DNA from: a virus
Length of the DNA stretch: 59,627 nt
Strand: one strand, 5' to 3'
IMG/VR virus record: IMGVR_UViG_3300009370_000034
Span: 1 to 59,627 of that record
This document shows positions 45,936 through 55,146 of this stretch, piece by piece. The position numbers were made by a program, and so were the translations under genes. The notes under the pieces are model-generated. The model was given only the letters and a program-made list of their open reading frames with translations, ran no database searches and was not told where the DNA came from. How positions within the stretch are numbered: the first letter of the stretch is position 1; every line of letters begins with the position of its first letter.

Positions 45936-48092
45936 CTACCACGGACCATACGTTGTTATGATGTCTCCGTCAGAGCCAATGCTGTGTATATCACCACCGG
46001 AGGCACGTAGCGTGTAGTACGACCAGTCGGTGGTTGACTCCCCGTTACTATCGAAGTGCAGCGCGGTTGACACACTGGTCAGCCACGGGTATTGCGCCGC
46101 TCGCCCAACCCCCTGCCCGGCCTCACTACCGCTAAACCCCGGTAGTACGATTATGTCTGCATCTGCAAGGGAAACAATGGTTTCTCGAACGATGTTCTCT
46201 GTACTGGACGATCTAGGGTAGACGTAACGAAGGCCGGTGTCGAAGACCTCAGACCCGGAATGCATCAGCCTAGCCCGTACCGTGAGCATCCACTGATACT
46301 GAACTTCGTACGTAACGTCCTGTGCGCTGGATACTTTGTGGCTAAGTGTCAGCGTGGTAGGACACGCATCGTAGGTGATGGGGTCATAGAAGCCCTGTGC
46401 CAACCAGAACTTCGTTTCGTCAGTCCTGATCACCCCCGAATCTGACCCCCACTTCACGCCTTCCGAACCCCCCTTGAAGGTGAGCCAACCGTATGTGCGG
46501 CTGCCGCTAACAGGGGGCCACAGTTCGATGTCTCCCGAGCCGAAGAAGAACTCCTTGGCGTAAGGGTTGTCCCCGTACTGTCCCTCATCCGAATCCCGTT
46601 CCATAACCGGGAAGGACTTCGTGTAGAACGTGCCGCTCTGACTCATCGTGTCCTCACCGTCATAGACGACACGTCTACCACGCACAGGCGGGTCCACCCC
46701 CACAATGAACAGGTTCGTACGAGCGGTTGTTGACCAATCACCAAAGAAGTGGTCGTCCGTGTCGTACGCCGACAGGTCCCCGCTCAGCAGATCGAAGTCC
46801 TCTGAAGACGTGGTCTTGAGACGGGCCCTCAGAGCCATGCCCACGTACATCTCAGCGCTCAGCCCGTCCCTAAGGGACGACCACTGGTCTGAATCATACA
46901 GTTCCAACAGCCTGTCTCCGAAGGCGCTATCAGACAGTTTAAAGAACGGGTGTAGCCGAATGCCGCCCTCTGGGGCTGCGATAATAGAACCAGTGGTGCG
47001 TACTGTAGAAGAGTCGGTCTTGATTTTGTTCAGTTTAGTACTGTCATCGTGGTCGATACCAAAGCGTGGCCGTGGCAGGGTTTCTCCAAGGTCAAACAGG
47101 TCTTTGACGATCCCGTCCTCCTCTGGGACGAGTTGGTCTGGACGTTCTTCCTTGCTGTAGTCCTCATTCGCTGCAAGTTCCAAGAGAGTGGTGAAGGTGG
47201 TGTTCTTACGAGCAAACCCCTGATAGATGGCGTGCATGGAGATGTCCACGATGGCTACCGTGGGGATCATCTCGGGCGAGAACTTCTGGTAAGAGACCGT
47301 CACGCTGTTGACGTAGCCGTCCACCATGAAGTTCTCGGAGAACACGGCCCGGATGGGATTCGGCACGAGGAAGGCCGAGTTGTTGGCGTTGAGGCTAGTG
47401 AGATCACTGTGATCCAACCCAATCCTCTCCAGAGAATCCTCCAACTCAGCCAGAGTCTCTGTCCCCACATTGGCCTCTTCCGCTGTGACCACTCCAGCCT
47501 TCTTCAAACGCTCGTAGCGATCACGTGAGTACTCCACGGCCTGCTGTGTGATGCGCTGCCCAGTGATCTGGTCCAGAACCATGATGTCTGCGATCACGCC
47601 CAAGCGCTCGGCCTTGGCGTCCTGAGACAGAGCGTCTAACGGCGTATCGTTACTTTCCAGTGCATTGGGTGACCGCTGTGCCGTGGGAATGTCAGAGTGG
47701 CGCTTCCGCACCTCCGCCTCACGATTGAACAGCATGGTCCACCCGAACGACATGTCGCCAATGCCGGGCTGGAGCAACTGCGTGGGCGACTGATTGATCC
47801 ACAACTGGGTGTCGGTACGAGCGGCAACAGAGCGGGTCAACTGGTTAGGGTTGAACTGGAAGTTCAGTTGGGCTCCAATGGAGTGCCGGTGTACCGACTC
47901 GTATGGAGTGCGGTGAGATGCGTTAGGGTTGTTATAGTCAAACACCTCGGTCAGCAGCCGGAGGTACCCCCGCTGAATCAGGTTGTCGTGAGACTGAACC
48001 TTGGGGAAGTGGTCAAAGGGTGGGTTCACAGAACCACGTGAGCGAGTAGCCTCTCCGGTGCCGCCAGTGATGGCCATTTCACCTTGGGGCAT
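45936..48092 (-). CDS. Large tail hub adaptor or baseplate protein (718 aa)
   Basis: ATG 48092 overlaps the tape-measure stop and follows AGGAGGTCGTG. The phrase LNFQFNPNQLTRSVAARTDTQLWIN (about residues 74-98) and YVNSVTVSYQKFSPEMIPTVAIVDISMHAIYQG (about 286-318) resemble the FNP motif and strand pattern of Afp7-like adaptor proteins of contractile injection systems, often fused to LysM. Here LysM is a separate gene next to it. The rest (about 330-718) is large, mixed and unrecognised. It probably joins tube, hub and spike. Confidence 0.65.
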   Translation of the reverse strand: MPQGEMAITGGTGEATRSRGSVNPPFDHFPKVQSHDNLIQRGYLRLLTEVFDYNNPNASHRTPYESVHRHSIGAQLNFQFNPNQLTRSVAARTDTQLWINQSPTQLLQPGIGDMSFGWTMLFNREAEVRKRHSDIPTAQRSPNALESNDTPLDALSQDAKAERLGVIADIMVLDQITGQRITQQAVEYSRDRYERLKKAGVVTAEEANVGTETLAELEDSLERIGLDHSDLTSLNANNSAFLVPNPIRAVFSENFMVDGYVNSVTVSYQKFSPEMIPTVAIVDISMHAIYQGFARKNTTFTTLLELAANEDYSKEERPDQLVPEEDGIVKDLFDLGETLPRPRFGIDHDDSTKLNKIKTDSSTVRTTGSIIAAPEGGIRLHPFFKLSDSAFGDRLLELYDSDQWSSLRDGLSAEMYVGMALRARLKTTSSEDFDLLSGDLSAYDTDDHFFGDWSTTARTNLFIVGVDPPVRGRRVVYDGEDTMSQSGTFYTKSFPVMERDSDEGQYGDNPYAKEFFFGSGDIELWPPVSGSRTYGWLTFKGGSEGVKWGSDSGVIRTDETKFWLAQGFYDPITYDACPTTLTLSHKVSSAQDVTYEVQYQWMLTVRARLMHSGSEVFDTGLRYVYPRSSSTENIVRETIVSLADADIIVLPGFSGSEAGQGVGRAAQYPWLTSVSTALHFDSNGESTTDWSYYTLRASGGDIHSIGSDGDIITTYGPW

Positions 48093-50299
48093 CACGACCT
48101 CCTAAGAGACCGCACGGCCTCGGACGTTTCGATCATTTGAATAACCTTCTGGGCCAACCTCTGTGCGTCGGCTGCGTCATTGCCCGTACCGTTCAGGTGG
48201 ATGACCGGTGCGATGGTCACGCTGGCACCGGTCCCGGGGCTCTCGTCCCCCACACCCGAACGTACACGAGCGGCGTTGGCCATCTCGTACGTGCGGATGG
48301 CCTCAGGGATGTGCATGTCTCGGGTCATGTGTACGTTGCTGGCCGACCGCTGGGGGGCACTGGAAAGAGCAGACCCACCAGTGGACTGGCTCGTGGGACG
48401 AGCGGCGGTGGTGCGGGAAGAGGTCTGTGAAGGCTTACCGTGTGTGGCGTTGTACTTCGCCCGGGTCATTCCAGCAGGCGCAACGTGCCAGTCCTCGTCG
48501 GGAGCAGTGCGGAGACCAAACCTCGCTGCGTTGGCCTTGATCCACGGCCACGCAGACTCAGGACCCAGATCAGCCGCCATGCCCACCTCGTGCAGTGACG
48601 AGCCGGGAGGAGCGGCGTAACCCTTCGCCTCGCCCACAGCGTTGAGGGTGTAGCGCTTGCCCTCAAACTCTCGCTCGCCGTTGGGGTCCTCGTCGTGCCT
48701 CTCAAGGAACAGTTCACGCTGTCTCTGCACATCCCGAACACCGCTCGTGAGGGTCAGGTTGTGTCCCTCATCAGCAGCAGCGGCGGCCATACTCCTGAGG
48801 CTGCTCTGGAAGGACGCATCCATGCCGGGCTCGGTGATGTCAGGGGCCGGGTCGCCAATGGCGCCCAGCAGGGAGCCAACACCGGCAATGACCGCCCCAG
48901 CCGGTGTCGCACCAGTCAAACCCATCAGCATGCCCGCAACACCAGCAGTGCCACCAAGTAACCTAGTAACAGGGTGACCAGTGACGTTGATCTGTCCACC
49001 CACAATACCACTAAGTCTGTCTTCCAGCAGGCCAAAGGTCTTGATCAGAGCCTGCGTGTTCCGCTCCAACTGAGCAAAGTTGTCCACCTGCCTGCGATAG
49101 AACCGCTCTGCCCTCTCCGCCTCCAGCACGCCGGTCTTCTCTCGCTCAATGGCGTACTCGTTGTCCAAACCCATGCGGTTACGGTGGGCCTCGTTGGAAG
49201 GGTCGTACATACCCTTCCCTCCGCGCTCACGGTACTCGATGTTCTGCATGGCGTACTGGAGGACCATGTCCTGCATGTCCATGGGCAGGCCGGTTCGTGC
49301 GAGGTTGGATCTGGTCATGGACCCGGGCTGGAAGGCCCCACGGACCATGGACTCGTTCGTGAGTCCCATTCGCTGAACCACGGTGCGGATAACGTCCATC
49401 GGGTCGCGGGCCTGACCGCCCGGGCCCCACAGGCCGGTGCCCAGCATGAGGGTCATCATGTTGGAGGAGCCGGGGGACCCCAGCGCCTCAATCATCCTCG
49501 TGGCGTCGGCCGTGGAATAGCCGAAGCCTGAAGCAACACGGATGCCCTCAACCCCAGACAGCATGGAGGCGGGGTCTATCCCCATGGTGGTCTGGAGTTT
49601 CAGCATGTCTTCGATGCCCTCAGGCCCGATCATGCGGCCCGTCAGGGGCTGACGCCACCGACTCTGGTACTGGAGTTGGGTGCCACCGAACATCTGACGG
49701 AACAGGAGACCGGTGCGGTCAGCAGTAAGGGTGTAGGGGGCCCTACCCTGAATGTTCTTGGCACTAGTTTGGAGTAGCCCAGTGAGAATGTCAGCGCCCG
49801 CAGAGATGGTGGCCGCCCCACCCCCTAGGTAGTTAATGAACTTCTTTACACGTCCTCCACCAGTGCTGTCACCAGTACCGTCACCAGAGGCTGGGGTCCC
49901 AGCGGGGGGCGTGCCAGCGGGCGTGGGGCCCGGGGGGAGGTACCCGCCGGGCTTGGAACCGGAACCCAGCATGTCCGGCATGGACTGGATGCCACCAGCA
50001 GCAGTGCTCCCGCCCGACGCCGTGAAGGTGCTCATCCCACCGCCAGCCTTGCCCAGTGCGCTGGAGAGGCCACCGACGGCCGTCTGGAACTGACGGGTGA
50101 CCGCCAGTGCGGACGTGATCTCCTTCTTGAAGACACTGACGTTACGGTTCAGGGAACCGAACGCCCGGTTGAGTTCAACGAGACCGTTGGCATCGACAGA
50201 GAAGCGCGCCTTGGCAGAAAGGAACGCTTCCTTGTTCTTTTCGATGCCCCCAGCGGTGAGTTCGTCGTCGGGGTTATCTGGGTTGATGATCTCTGGCAT
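48092..50299 (-). CDS. Tape measure protein with M15 peptidase domain (735 aa)
   Basis: Position after the assembly chaperone and before the hub genes, and a Gly/Ala-rich helical N-terminus with a short membrane-like segment (VTRLLGGTAGVAGMLMGLTGATPAG), mark the tape measure. At about residues 490-623 there is a VanY/M15-like peptidase: SGVRDVQRQRELF, SSLHEVGMAADLG and EDWHVAP with zinc ligands near H570, D577 and H605. It would digest peptidoglycan as the tube tip passes through. The tape is short for a contractile tail (735 aa), implying a short tail of roughly 100 nm by the usual 1.5 angstrom-per-residue rule. Confidence 0.85.
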   Translation of the reverse strand: MPEIINPDNPDDELTAGGIEKNKEAFLSAKARFSVDANGLVELNRAFGSLNRNVSVFKKEITSALAVTRQFQTAVGGLSSALGKAGGGMSTFTASGGSTAAGGIQSMPDMLGSGSKPGGYLPPGPTPAGTPPAGTPASGDGTGDSTGGGRVKKFINYLGGGAATISAGADILTGLLQTSAKNIQGRAPYTLTADRTGLLFRQMFGGTQLQYQSRWRQPLTGRMIGPEGIEDMLKLQTTMGIDPASMLSGVEGIRVASGFGYSTADATRMIEALGSPGSSNMMTLMLGTGLWGPGGQARDPMDVIRTVVQRMGLTNESMVRGAFQPGSMTRSNLARTGLPMDMQDMVLQYAMQNIEYRERGGKGMYDPSNEAHRNRMGLDNEYAIEREKTGVLEAERAERFYRRQVDNFAQLERNTQALIKTFGLLEDRLSGIVGGQINVTGHPVTRLLGGTAGVAGMLMGLTGATPAGAVIAGVGSLLGAIGDPAPDITEPGMDASFQSSLRSMAAAAADEGHNLTLTSGVRDVQRQRELFLERHDEDPNGEREFEGKRYTLNAVGEAKGYAAPPGSSLHEVGMAADLGPESAWPWIKANAARFGLRTAPDEDWHVAPAGMTRAKYNATHGKPSQTSSRTTAARPTSQSTGGSALSSAPQRSASNVHMTRDMHIPEAIRTYEMANAARVRSGVGDESPGTGASVTIAPVIHLNGTGNDAADAQRLAQKVIQMIETSEAVRSLRRS

Positions 50300-50302
50300 G
50301 GG

Positions 50303-50435
50303 CTATTGATTTCTCCATCTGGCCATCGCCCCCCAGAAGGAGCGGTGGCGGACAGACATTGAACGTATATCCTCTAGTGTGAACCCTGTATATACGCTGG
50401 CGATCAGATCGTAGTCCCAGTACACTGTTGTCAGG
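50303..50435 (-). CDS. Probable frameshift extension of the tail assembly chaperone
   Basis: Directly past the stop of the chaperone (50436) the +1 (equal to -2) frame is open to 50303 and ends a few bases before the tape measure. It encodes about 43 residues (LTTVYWDYDLIASVYTGF, then HRSFWGAMARWRNQ) with no good start codon or ribosome-binding site of its own. Lambda-like and T4-like phages make a longer chaperone by programmed frameshift at this point. The slip site could be at CTT or GGT just before TAA. Confidence 0.55.
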
Positions 50436-51239
50436 TTAACCGAATAAAAGGTAGGCCCAATCCAAGACCATGGTGACAGTCTCACCACAGTGCGCGCACG
50501 GGGCATCCACCTCCTCAAGCGTCGGGCCGGGCTGATTGTCCACAATGGCACTTACGATCAAGCGCCGGTCGGCCAGCGAAAGGGCCCGGGCCCACTGCTG
50601 CTTGACAATATCGGAACGGTCGTCGTCCCAGACCACGCACTGGCTGATGATGGCGGTGTTCTGAGCGGGCATGGTGTCTCCCGCTCCAGCGATGATCTGG
50701 GCGTCCTTGCCGGTCGGGTAGCGGACCTGAACCTCGTGCCCGTCCCTGAGAGTGACCGTGCGGGTCTTCCTAGGGTCGGACTGGGGCTTCGTCACGGGAA
50801 AGTCCTTGTCAAGGTTGACCATGACATCACTCTTGCCCGAGCATGACGGGCAGGTGACGACGAAGGTTCGCACGTTGCCGTAGGTGGCCTTCACCACCCC
50901 GAGGAACAGGAGGTCCCGGTCCCCGACGATGAGGTTGTCAAGGATCAGAGGATCGTCTTTGATCCTCAAGGTCCCGATCCGCTCCACCGCTCTGGTGAGC
51001 AGGACCGAGGTGTACTCAGCGTAGGACAGGTCGTCCTTGGTGCTGAGTCGGGCGAGTTCCTCCTCGTCCTCCCCGGTCATCTCCCTGACGGTGGCCGTGG
51101 TCTGCCACTCTCCGCTCTCGGCATCGACCACTCCACGGATGAGTTCCACCGTCGTGGGTGCGGCCTTCCCGACCTCGGGGGGTGGGTCCTGTAGTACTTC
51201 TTCTAGGGCCTCGGCCTGTGCGGCCAATTCAAGGCTCAT
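50436..51239 (-). CDS. Tail assembly chaperone (267 aa)
   Basis: Lies between the tail tube and the tape measure. It contains two cysteine knuckles, CPSCSGKSD (about residues 130-138) and CAHCGETV near the end, a zinc-binding set seen in several tail assembly chaperones of contractile-tailed phages. The central region (LTRAVERIGTLRIKDDPLILDNLIVGDRDLLFLG) is typical of the family. It guides the tape measure into the growing tube, and the longer form probably results from the frameshift above. Confidence 0.75.
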   Translation of the reverse strand: MSLELAAQAEALEEVLQDPPPEVGKAAPTTVELIRGVVDAESGEWQTTATVREMTGEDEEELARLSTKDDLSYAEYTSVLLTRAVERIGTLRIKDDPLILDNLIVGDRDLLFLGVVKATYGNVRTFVVTCPSCSGKSDVMVNLDKDFPVTKPQSDPRKTRTVTLRDGHEVQVRYPTGKDAQIIAGAGDTMPAQNTAIISQCVVWDDDRSDIVKQQWARALSLADRRLIVSAIVDNQPGPTLEEVDAPCAHCGETVTMVLDWAYLLFG

Positions 51240-51292
51240 GTATGGCTCCTTATGGGTTATCGTGTCAAGCGGTCAGTCATACTACCTTAAGT

Positions 51293-51970
51293 CTAGGTGC
51301 CGGGGGGGCCACCAGTGGTCGTGGGCGCTGCTTCACCGAAGCCTTCGTCTCCGTCCCAGAAGATTTGGAAACCCTCATGGTGCAACTGCAACTGCTGGAT
51401 CAGCAGTCCGTTGTCACCAGCGTTGAGGTCACTCACCGAGTAGGAGCCGGGCCACGCATTGTACAGCATGATCTTGAGCCGCTTGGGGAGCGTGGGGCTG
51501 GCCGAAGCGCTGGGGTCCGTATCGTACTGAAAGCCGCTGCTCGTAGTGGGGTGGTCGAACACACTGATCTCCACACTGCATCGGTAATCTGAACCGCTCT
51601 CAGAGGCTGCGGCGGTACCGTTCCCCTTTGAGCCGTTGGTGATGAGCCCACCCTGCCACGCATGGATGAACTGCTGCCAGCGGTACAACTGGGACTGGTT
51701 GGCGAACACGCCCCGTGCCAGAGACACGGGAGCGAAATCCGACTGTCCGACCATCTTGTGCGGGTGCGTGTTCATCCCGCCCTCACGGTACGGGATGACC
51801 TCGTTGGTGACGGCGATACCCGACATCTGGGCAAAGCCCAACTTGTCCAGCCCACCGCCCGAGGATGCCGAAGCCAAATCGGCCAGTTCCTGATCGTTGG
51901 GAGTGATCTGCACACGGAACTTGAAGTTCCGCAGAGGATCGGTTCGGAGTGTTTGGTTGACTACTGTCAT
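51293..51970 (-). CDS. Tail tube protein, gp19-like (225 aa)
   Basis: DPLRNFKFRVQITPNDQELADL followed by GFAQMSGIAVTNEVIPYREGGMNTHPHKMVGQSDFAPVSLARG is the typical T4-gp19-like tube signature (strand-turn-strand with RLR-type region). The C-terminus is Gly/Thr/Pro-rich. It forms the inner tube inside the sheath. Length is normal. It directly follows the sheath gene. Confidence 0.93.
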   Translation of the reverse strand: MTVVNQTLRTDPLRNFKFRVQITPNDQELADLASASSGGGLDKLGFAQMSGIAVTNEVIPYREGGMNTHPHKMVGQSDFAPVSLARGVFANQSQLYRWQQFIHAWQGGLITNGSKGNGTAAASESGSDYRCSVEISVFDHPTTSSGFQYDTDPSASASPTLPKRLKIMLYNAWPGSYSVSDLNAGDNGLLIQQLQLHHEGFQIFWDGDEGFGEAAPTTTGGPPGT

Positions 51971-51982
51971 CTATGGTCCTCC

Positions 51983-53896
51983 TTACAGGGCATCGACAGC
52001 GTTGGAACCGCCAGTCCACTGACTGACGTTGATGATCACGAACTCGGCCGGGTACTGGAGCGCCAGACCGACCTCCACGTGCAACTCACCGTTGGCCACG
52101 GTAGACGCCGTGTTGTTGGTGGTGTCGCAGGTGACGTAGAAGGCTTGGGCGGCGGTGCTGCCCTTGAGGCCCCTCCGTCCCCACAGGCCCCGCAGTTCCT
52201 GCTCCACAACCGCCACGACCCGCTGCCTGAGGTTGACATCGTTGGGCTCGAACGCAGCGAAGGCCGTGATGGCCTTCATGCGTGCCTTCACGAAGTTCAG
52301 AGTACGGCGGACCGGGATGTACTTGTCGGGCGAGACCCTAGCAAGGGTCCTCGTGCCGTTGACGATGGCCCCCGTGCCCGGAACGAGGCGGACCGGGTTG
52401 ATGTGGGCGTTGTACAGCGTCCCCTCGTCGGTCTCCGTGAAGTTGGCCGCCAGTGCGAAGACGTTGGCGAGGTCCAGACTCAGACCGGCCGGAGCCTTGG
52501 CCACCGAATGCAACCTCTCAGCCTTGCCGTAGACCGCCATGATGGCCCCACCGAGGGGAGCGGTCCGCAGAGCGGCCGGGCCCGTCTTGGTGGGATCAAT
52601 GGTGGTCGCTGCGGGGTAGTAGACCGCTCCGTAGCCACTGTTGGTGTAGCCACCGACGGTCGTCACGGCCGATGCGGCGGTGGTGACCGAGGTGTCGGGG
52701 TCGATGATCACGAAGCCCGTCCCACGGTTGGCAGCGTAGGAGAGGGCGTAGTTGACCTCAGCAGCGGCCGAGCGGCCCGGGAGGTTGATGACGAGGTCAC
52801 CCGTCACCTGATCCAGATAGGCCAAGGCCGTGCTGTAGTCCGCTGCAACCACAGCGGTACCATCGGAGCCACCGACCAAGTCGTACGTGCCTGCCGTGAT
52901 GGCCGTGCTGGTGGCCTTCGTGGGCGTGGCGACGCTGGACACGGTCAGGTAGTCCGAATAGTTGTTGAGGAGGGTGGCGACGTAGCGGCTGTTGTTCGGG
53001 TCGATACTGACCTCGGTCCAGCGCTCCTTCTCTGCCCCGTCCAACTTGACGACCATGGTGAAGGTGCCGTAGGTGGAAGCGGAGGCCGCTTCCGACCCGG
53101 CCGTGACCTCCACAGACAGGTCGCTGCTCCACGCTCCAGCGTTGTCGGCCGTGAGGAGGAAGTAATTGATAGTGGTACTCTCATCAGTACCACGAACGTA
53201 CCCGGTCGCCTTCTCGGCCTTGCCCGAGGTGGCGCCGCCCGCAAGGGTGTAGTCAACCTCAGAGGAGAAGGAGGAATTGAACTTGGCACCAGTGACGTTG
53301 GAGTCCGTGGGCTGTGCCGACACCGTAATGTACTTCGACCCCGTGACAGCATCATTGATAACCATCGTGGCTGAAGTTTCCCCGGTGTTGTTGGAGAAGG
53401 TGAGTCCGAGACCTCCTCTATTGAAGATTTCCTTGGTGACACCCTTGTACTTGACAACAACGTCAAGGAGACCTGAACCCCCGTTAGTGCTAGAGTCGGG
53501 GTTATTGGAGTTCTTGGTGCAATGAACTGACACGTTGTCCCCGTCTGCACCAGCCAACTTGGACGTGGCCGTGAACAGCGAATTGCTCCCGTGCGTCAGG
53601 GCAAGCGACGAATCGGTGTTGGCAGCGGTGCTGGCGGTGATCGTGCGGACCACGTAGCACTCAACGCCCCCGTTCGAGAAGTACTGGTACACGCTGTACC
53701 CGAGTTCGTACGAGGAATTGATGTCACCGAAGATACTCACGAAGGAGTTCCACGAGGTGACGAGGACCGGCTTCCCGACCGGTCCACGGGTGGACTGCCC
53801 CACAAACGAGGCGGTGGTTCGCCCGGAACGGTTCGTGACGACGGCCTTCAGAGGGCTCTCGTTCACGTACACACCGGGTCGTGCGTAGGCTGGCAT
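51983..53896 (-). CDS. Tail sheath protein (637 aa)
   Basis: Starts AYARPGVYVNESPLK and continues with TTASFVGQSTRGPVGKPVLVTSWNSFVSIFGDI, the hallmark of contractile sheath proteins. The C-terminal domain includes ITAFAAFEPNDVNLRQRVVAVVEQELRGLWGRRGLKGS and a strand VGLALQYPAEFVIINVSQW that hooks to neighbours. It forms the outer sleeve that drives the tube into the host. Middle region of about 280 residues is an insertion, common in large sheaths. Confidence 0.96.
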   Translation of the reverse strand: MPAYARPGVYVNESPLKAVVTNRSGRTTASFVGQSTRGPVGKPVLVTSWNSFVSIFGDINSSYELGYSVYQYFSNGGVECYVVRTITASTAANTDSSLALTHGSNSLFTATSKLAGADGDNVSVHCTKNSNNPDSSTNGGSGLLDVVVKYKGVTKEIFNRGGLGLTFSNNTGETSATMVINDAVTGSKYITVSAQPTDSNVTGAKFNSSFSSEVDYTLAGGATSGKAEKATGYVRGTDESTTINYFLLTADNAGAWSSDLSVEVTAGSEAASASTYGTFTMVVKLDGAEKERWTEVSIDPNNSRYVATLLNNYSDYLTVSSVATPTKATSTAITAGTYDLVGGSDGTAVVAADYSTALAYLDQVTGDLVINLPGRSAAAEVNYALSYAANRGTGFVIIDPDTSVTTAASAVTTVGGYTNSGYGAVYYPAATTIDPTKTGPAALRTAPLGGAIMAVYGKAERLHSVAKAPAGLSLDLANVFALAANFTETDEGTLYNAHINPVRLVPGTGAIVNGTRTLARVSPDKYIPVRRTLNFVKARMKAITAFAAFEPNDVNLRQRVVAVVEQELRGLWGRRGLKGSTAAQAFYVTCDTTNNTASTVANGELHVEVGLALQYPAEFVIINVSQWTGGSNAVDAL

Positions 53897-53928
53897 TACA
53901 ACTTCTCCTTAACGGTAGGTTACGGGTT

Positions 53929-54645
53929 TCACGACAGGACATCCGTAGTGATCTTGTCCTTGAAGATGACCTCAGCGTCAGACGTGACCTGACCGAGGCC
54001 CATGAGGTTGGAGGACGGAATCTCCGACGTTACAGAAAGGCTGTAGACCTTCCTGAAGATTCTCTTCTTGAATCCGGCTTCTTCATCGAGCATGTCTGCG
54101 CTTCTCCAGTCCAGCAGGTCCATGTGCCTGTGGGTCTTGTCGATGCCCACAGCGAGATAGCCCCTACGGAAGGGGGCCACCTTGGTCAGGATGTGGGACT
54201 GGAGAGCACGGTCGTGCAGCGCAGAGCGGGTGAACGTGGTGACCTGATACAACAGGTCCACGGGCGTGTGCTCCATGGCGCTGACAAAGGGCGAAGACGA
54301 TGACCCGCCGTGCGTGAGGGTCGTCACGTCGGTGGTCTCGTTGGGCCAGTAGGTGAAGGTCCCACTGGCAGACTCGGTGTAGTGGTTGGCAGGCTGACCA
54401 GAGGGGGCCGTCCCCACGAAGGCGTAGATGATGTTGTCGGAGTGCTGGCGGTTGGTGGCGTGATTGATGTCCAGCAGTTCAATGGTGATGAACGGGTACT
54501 TTCTCTCAGTCTCGCCCTCGGGATAGCGAAAGAACACCTGAACGTCACGGGTGGTGTCCCGGTCGTCCACGAGTTGGATGCCACTGAACTTGGTCTTGAT
54601 GGCCTGATCCTCGGCCAGAAGGAACCCGCTACGGTTAGTCGGCAC
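53929..54645 (-). CDS. Tail terminator or completion protein (238 aa)
   Basis: GTG at 54645 overlaps the neck gene stop and follows GGGGAGGTGG; the longer frame is not real. Strand-rich sequence (VQVFFRYPEGETERKYPFITIELLD, then PVDLLYQVTTFTRSALHDRALQSHIL) fits tail terminator-type folds, and its place just before the sheath gene matches. It would cap the tail tube and sheath. The assignment rests on position and secondary structure pattern. Confidence 0.6.
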   Translation of the reverse strand: MPTNRSGFLLAEDQAIKTKFSGIQLVDDRDTTRDVQVFFRYPEGETERKYPFITIELLDINHATNRQHSDNIIYAFVGTAPSGQPANHYTESASGTFTYWPNETTDVTTLTHGGSSSSPFVSAMEHTPVDLLYQVTTFTRSALHDRALQSHILTKVAPFRRGYLAVGIDKTHRHMDLLDWRSADMLDEEAGFKKRIFRKVYSLSVTSEIPSSNLMGLGQVTSDAEVIFKDKITTDVLS

Positions 54646-55072
54646 CGACGACCACCTCCCCCATGGCACGACGAGCGCCCTTGCCCACCTTCTTGGCGAT
54701 CTCCTCGCCCTCCTTGAACAGGGTCCTACGAACGAAGGCCCGGGGCGGGGTCTTGTCGTCCCCGTACTCCAGACGCTGGGCACGGTCCTTCAGGCGCTCC
54801 GGCACGTCGAAGAGACCGAACACCAGTTCGCCCTCCTCGTCCTCGTTCTCCACCACATCGTAGTAGCGGGCGAGTTGGCGGTAGTCGCCGTCCCGGTCCA
54901 GACGCTCTCGGGCATCATGGACGTGCTCCTCTAGAACATCATTCATGGAGTACTCCAGAATGGAAGGGAGCCGGGTCAGGAGGTAACTGGCGTACTCCAC
55001 GGCCGCAGGAATGCCAGAGATCATGGCACCAGAGGAAACAGGGACATCATCGAATGTAGGCGTTTCAGCCAT
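54635..55072 (-). CDS. Neck protein, HK97 gp10-like (145 aa)
   Basis: ATG at 55072 follows AGGAGAGCGT. A helical protein (VEYASYLLTRLPSILEYSMNDVLEEHVHDAREREL-type) with an acidic centre and a basic C-terminus (FKEGEEIAKKVGKGARRAMG). This helix-rich layout and its location between head-closure genes and the tail terminator fit gp10-like head-tail joining proteins. It overlaps the next gene by 11 bases. Confidence 0.5.
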   Translation of the reverse strand: MAETPTFDDVPVSSGAMISGIPAAVEYASYLLTRLPSILEYSMNDVLEEHVHDARERLDRDGDYRQLARYYDVVENEDEEGELVFGLFDVPERLKDRAQRLEYGDDKTPPRAFVRRTLFKEGEEIAKKVGKGARRAMGEVVVGAD

Positions 55073-55146
55073 ACGCTCTCCTAGCGTTCCTCTGGGCAGT
55101 TGAGAGGGACCGGCGCTCACCGGAACCTAGACTAATGATACACCAT

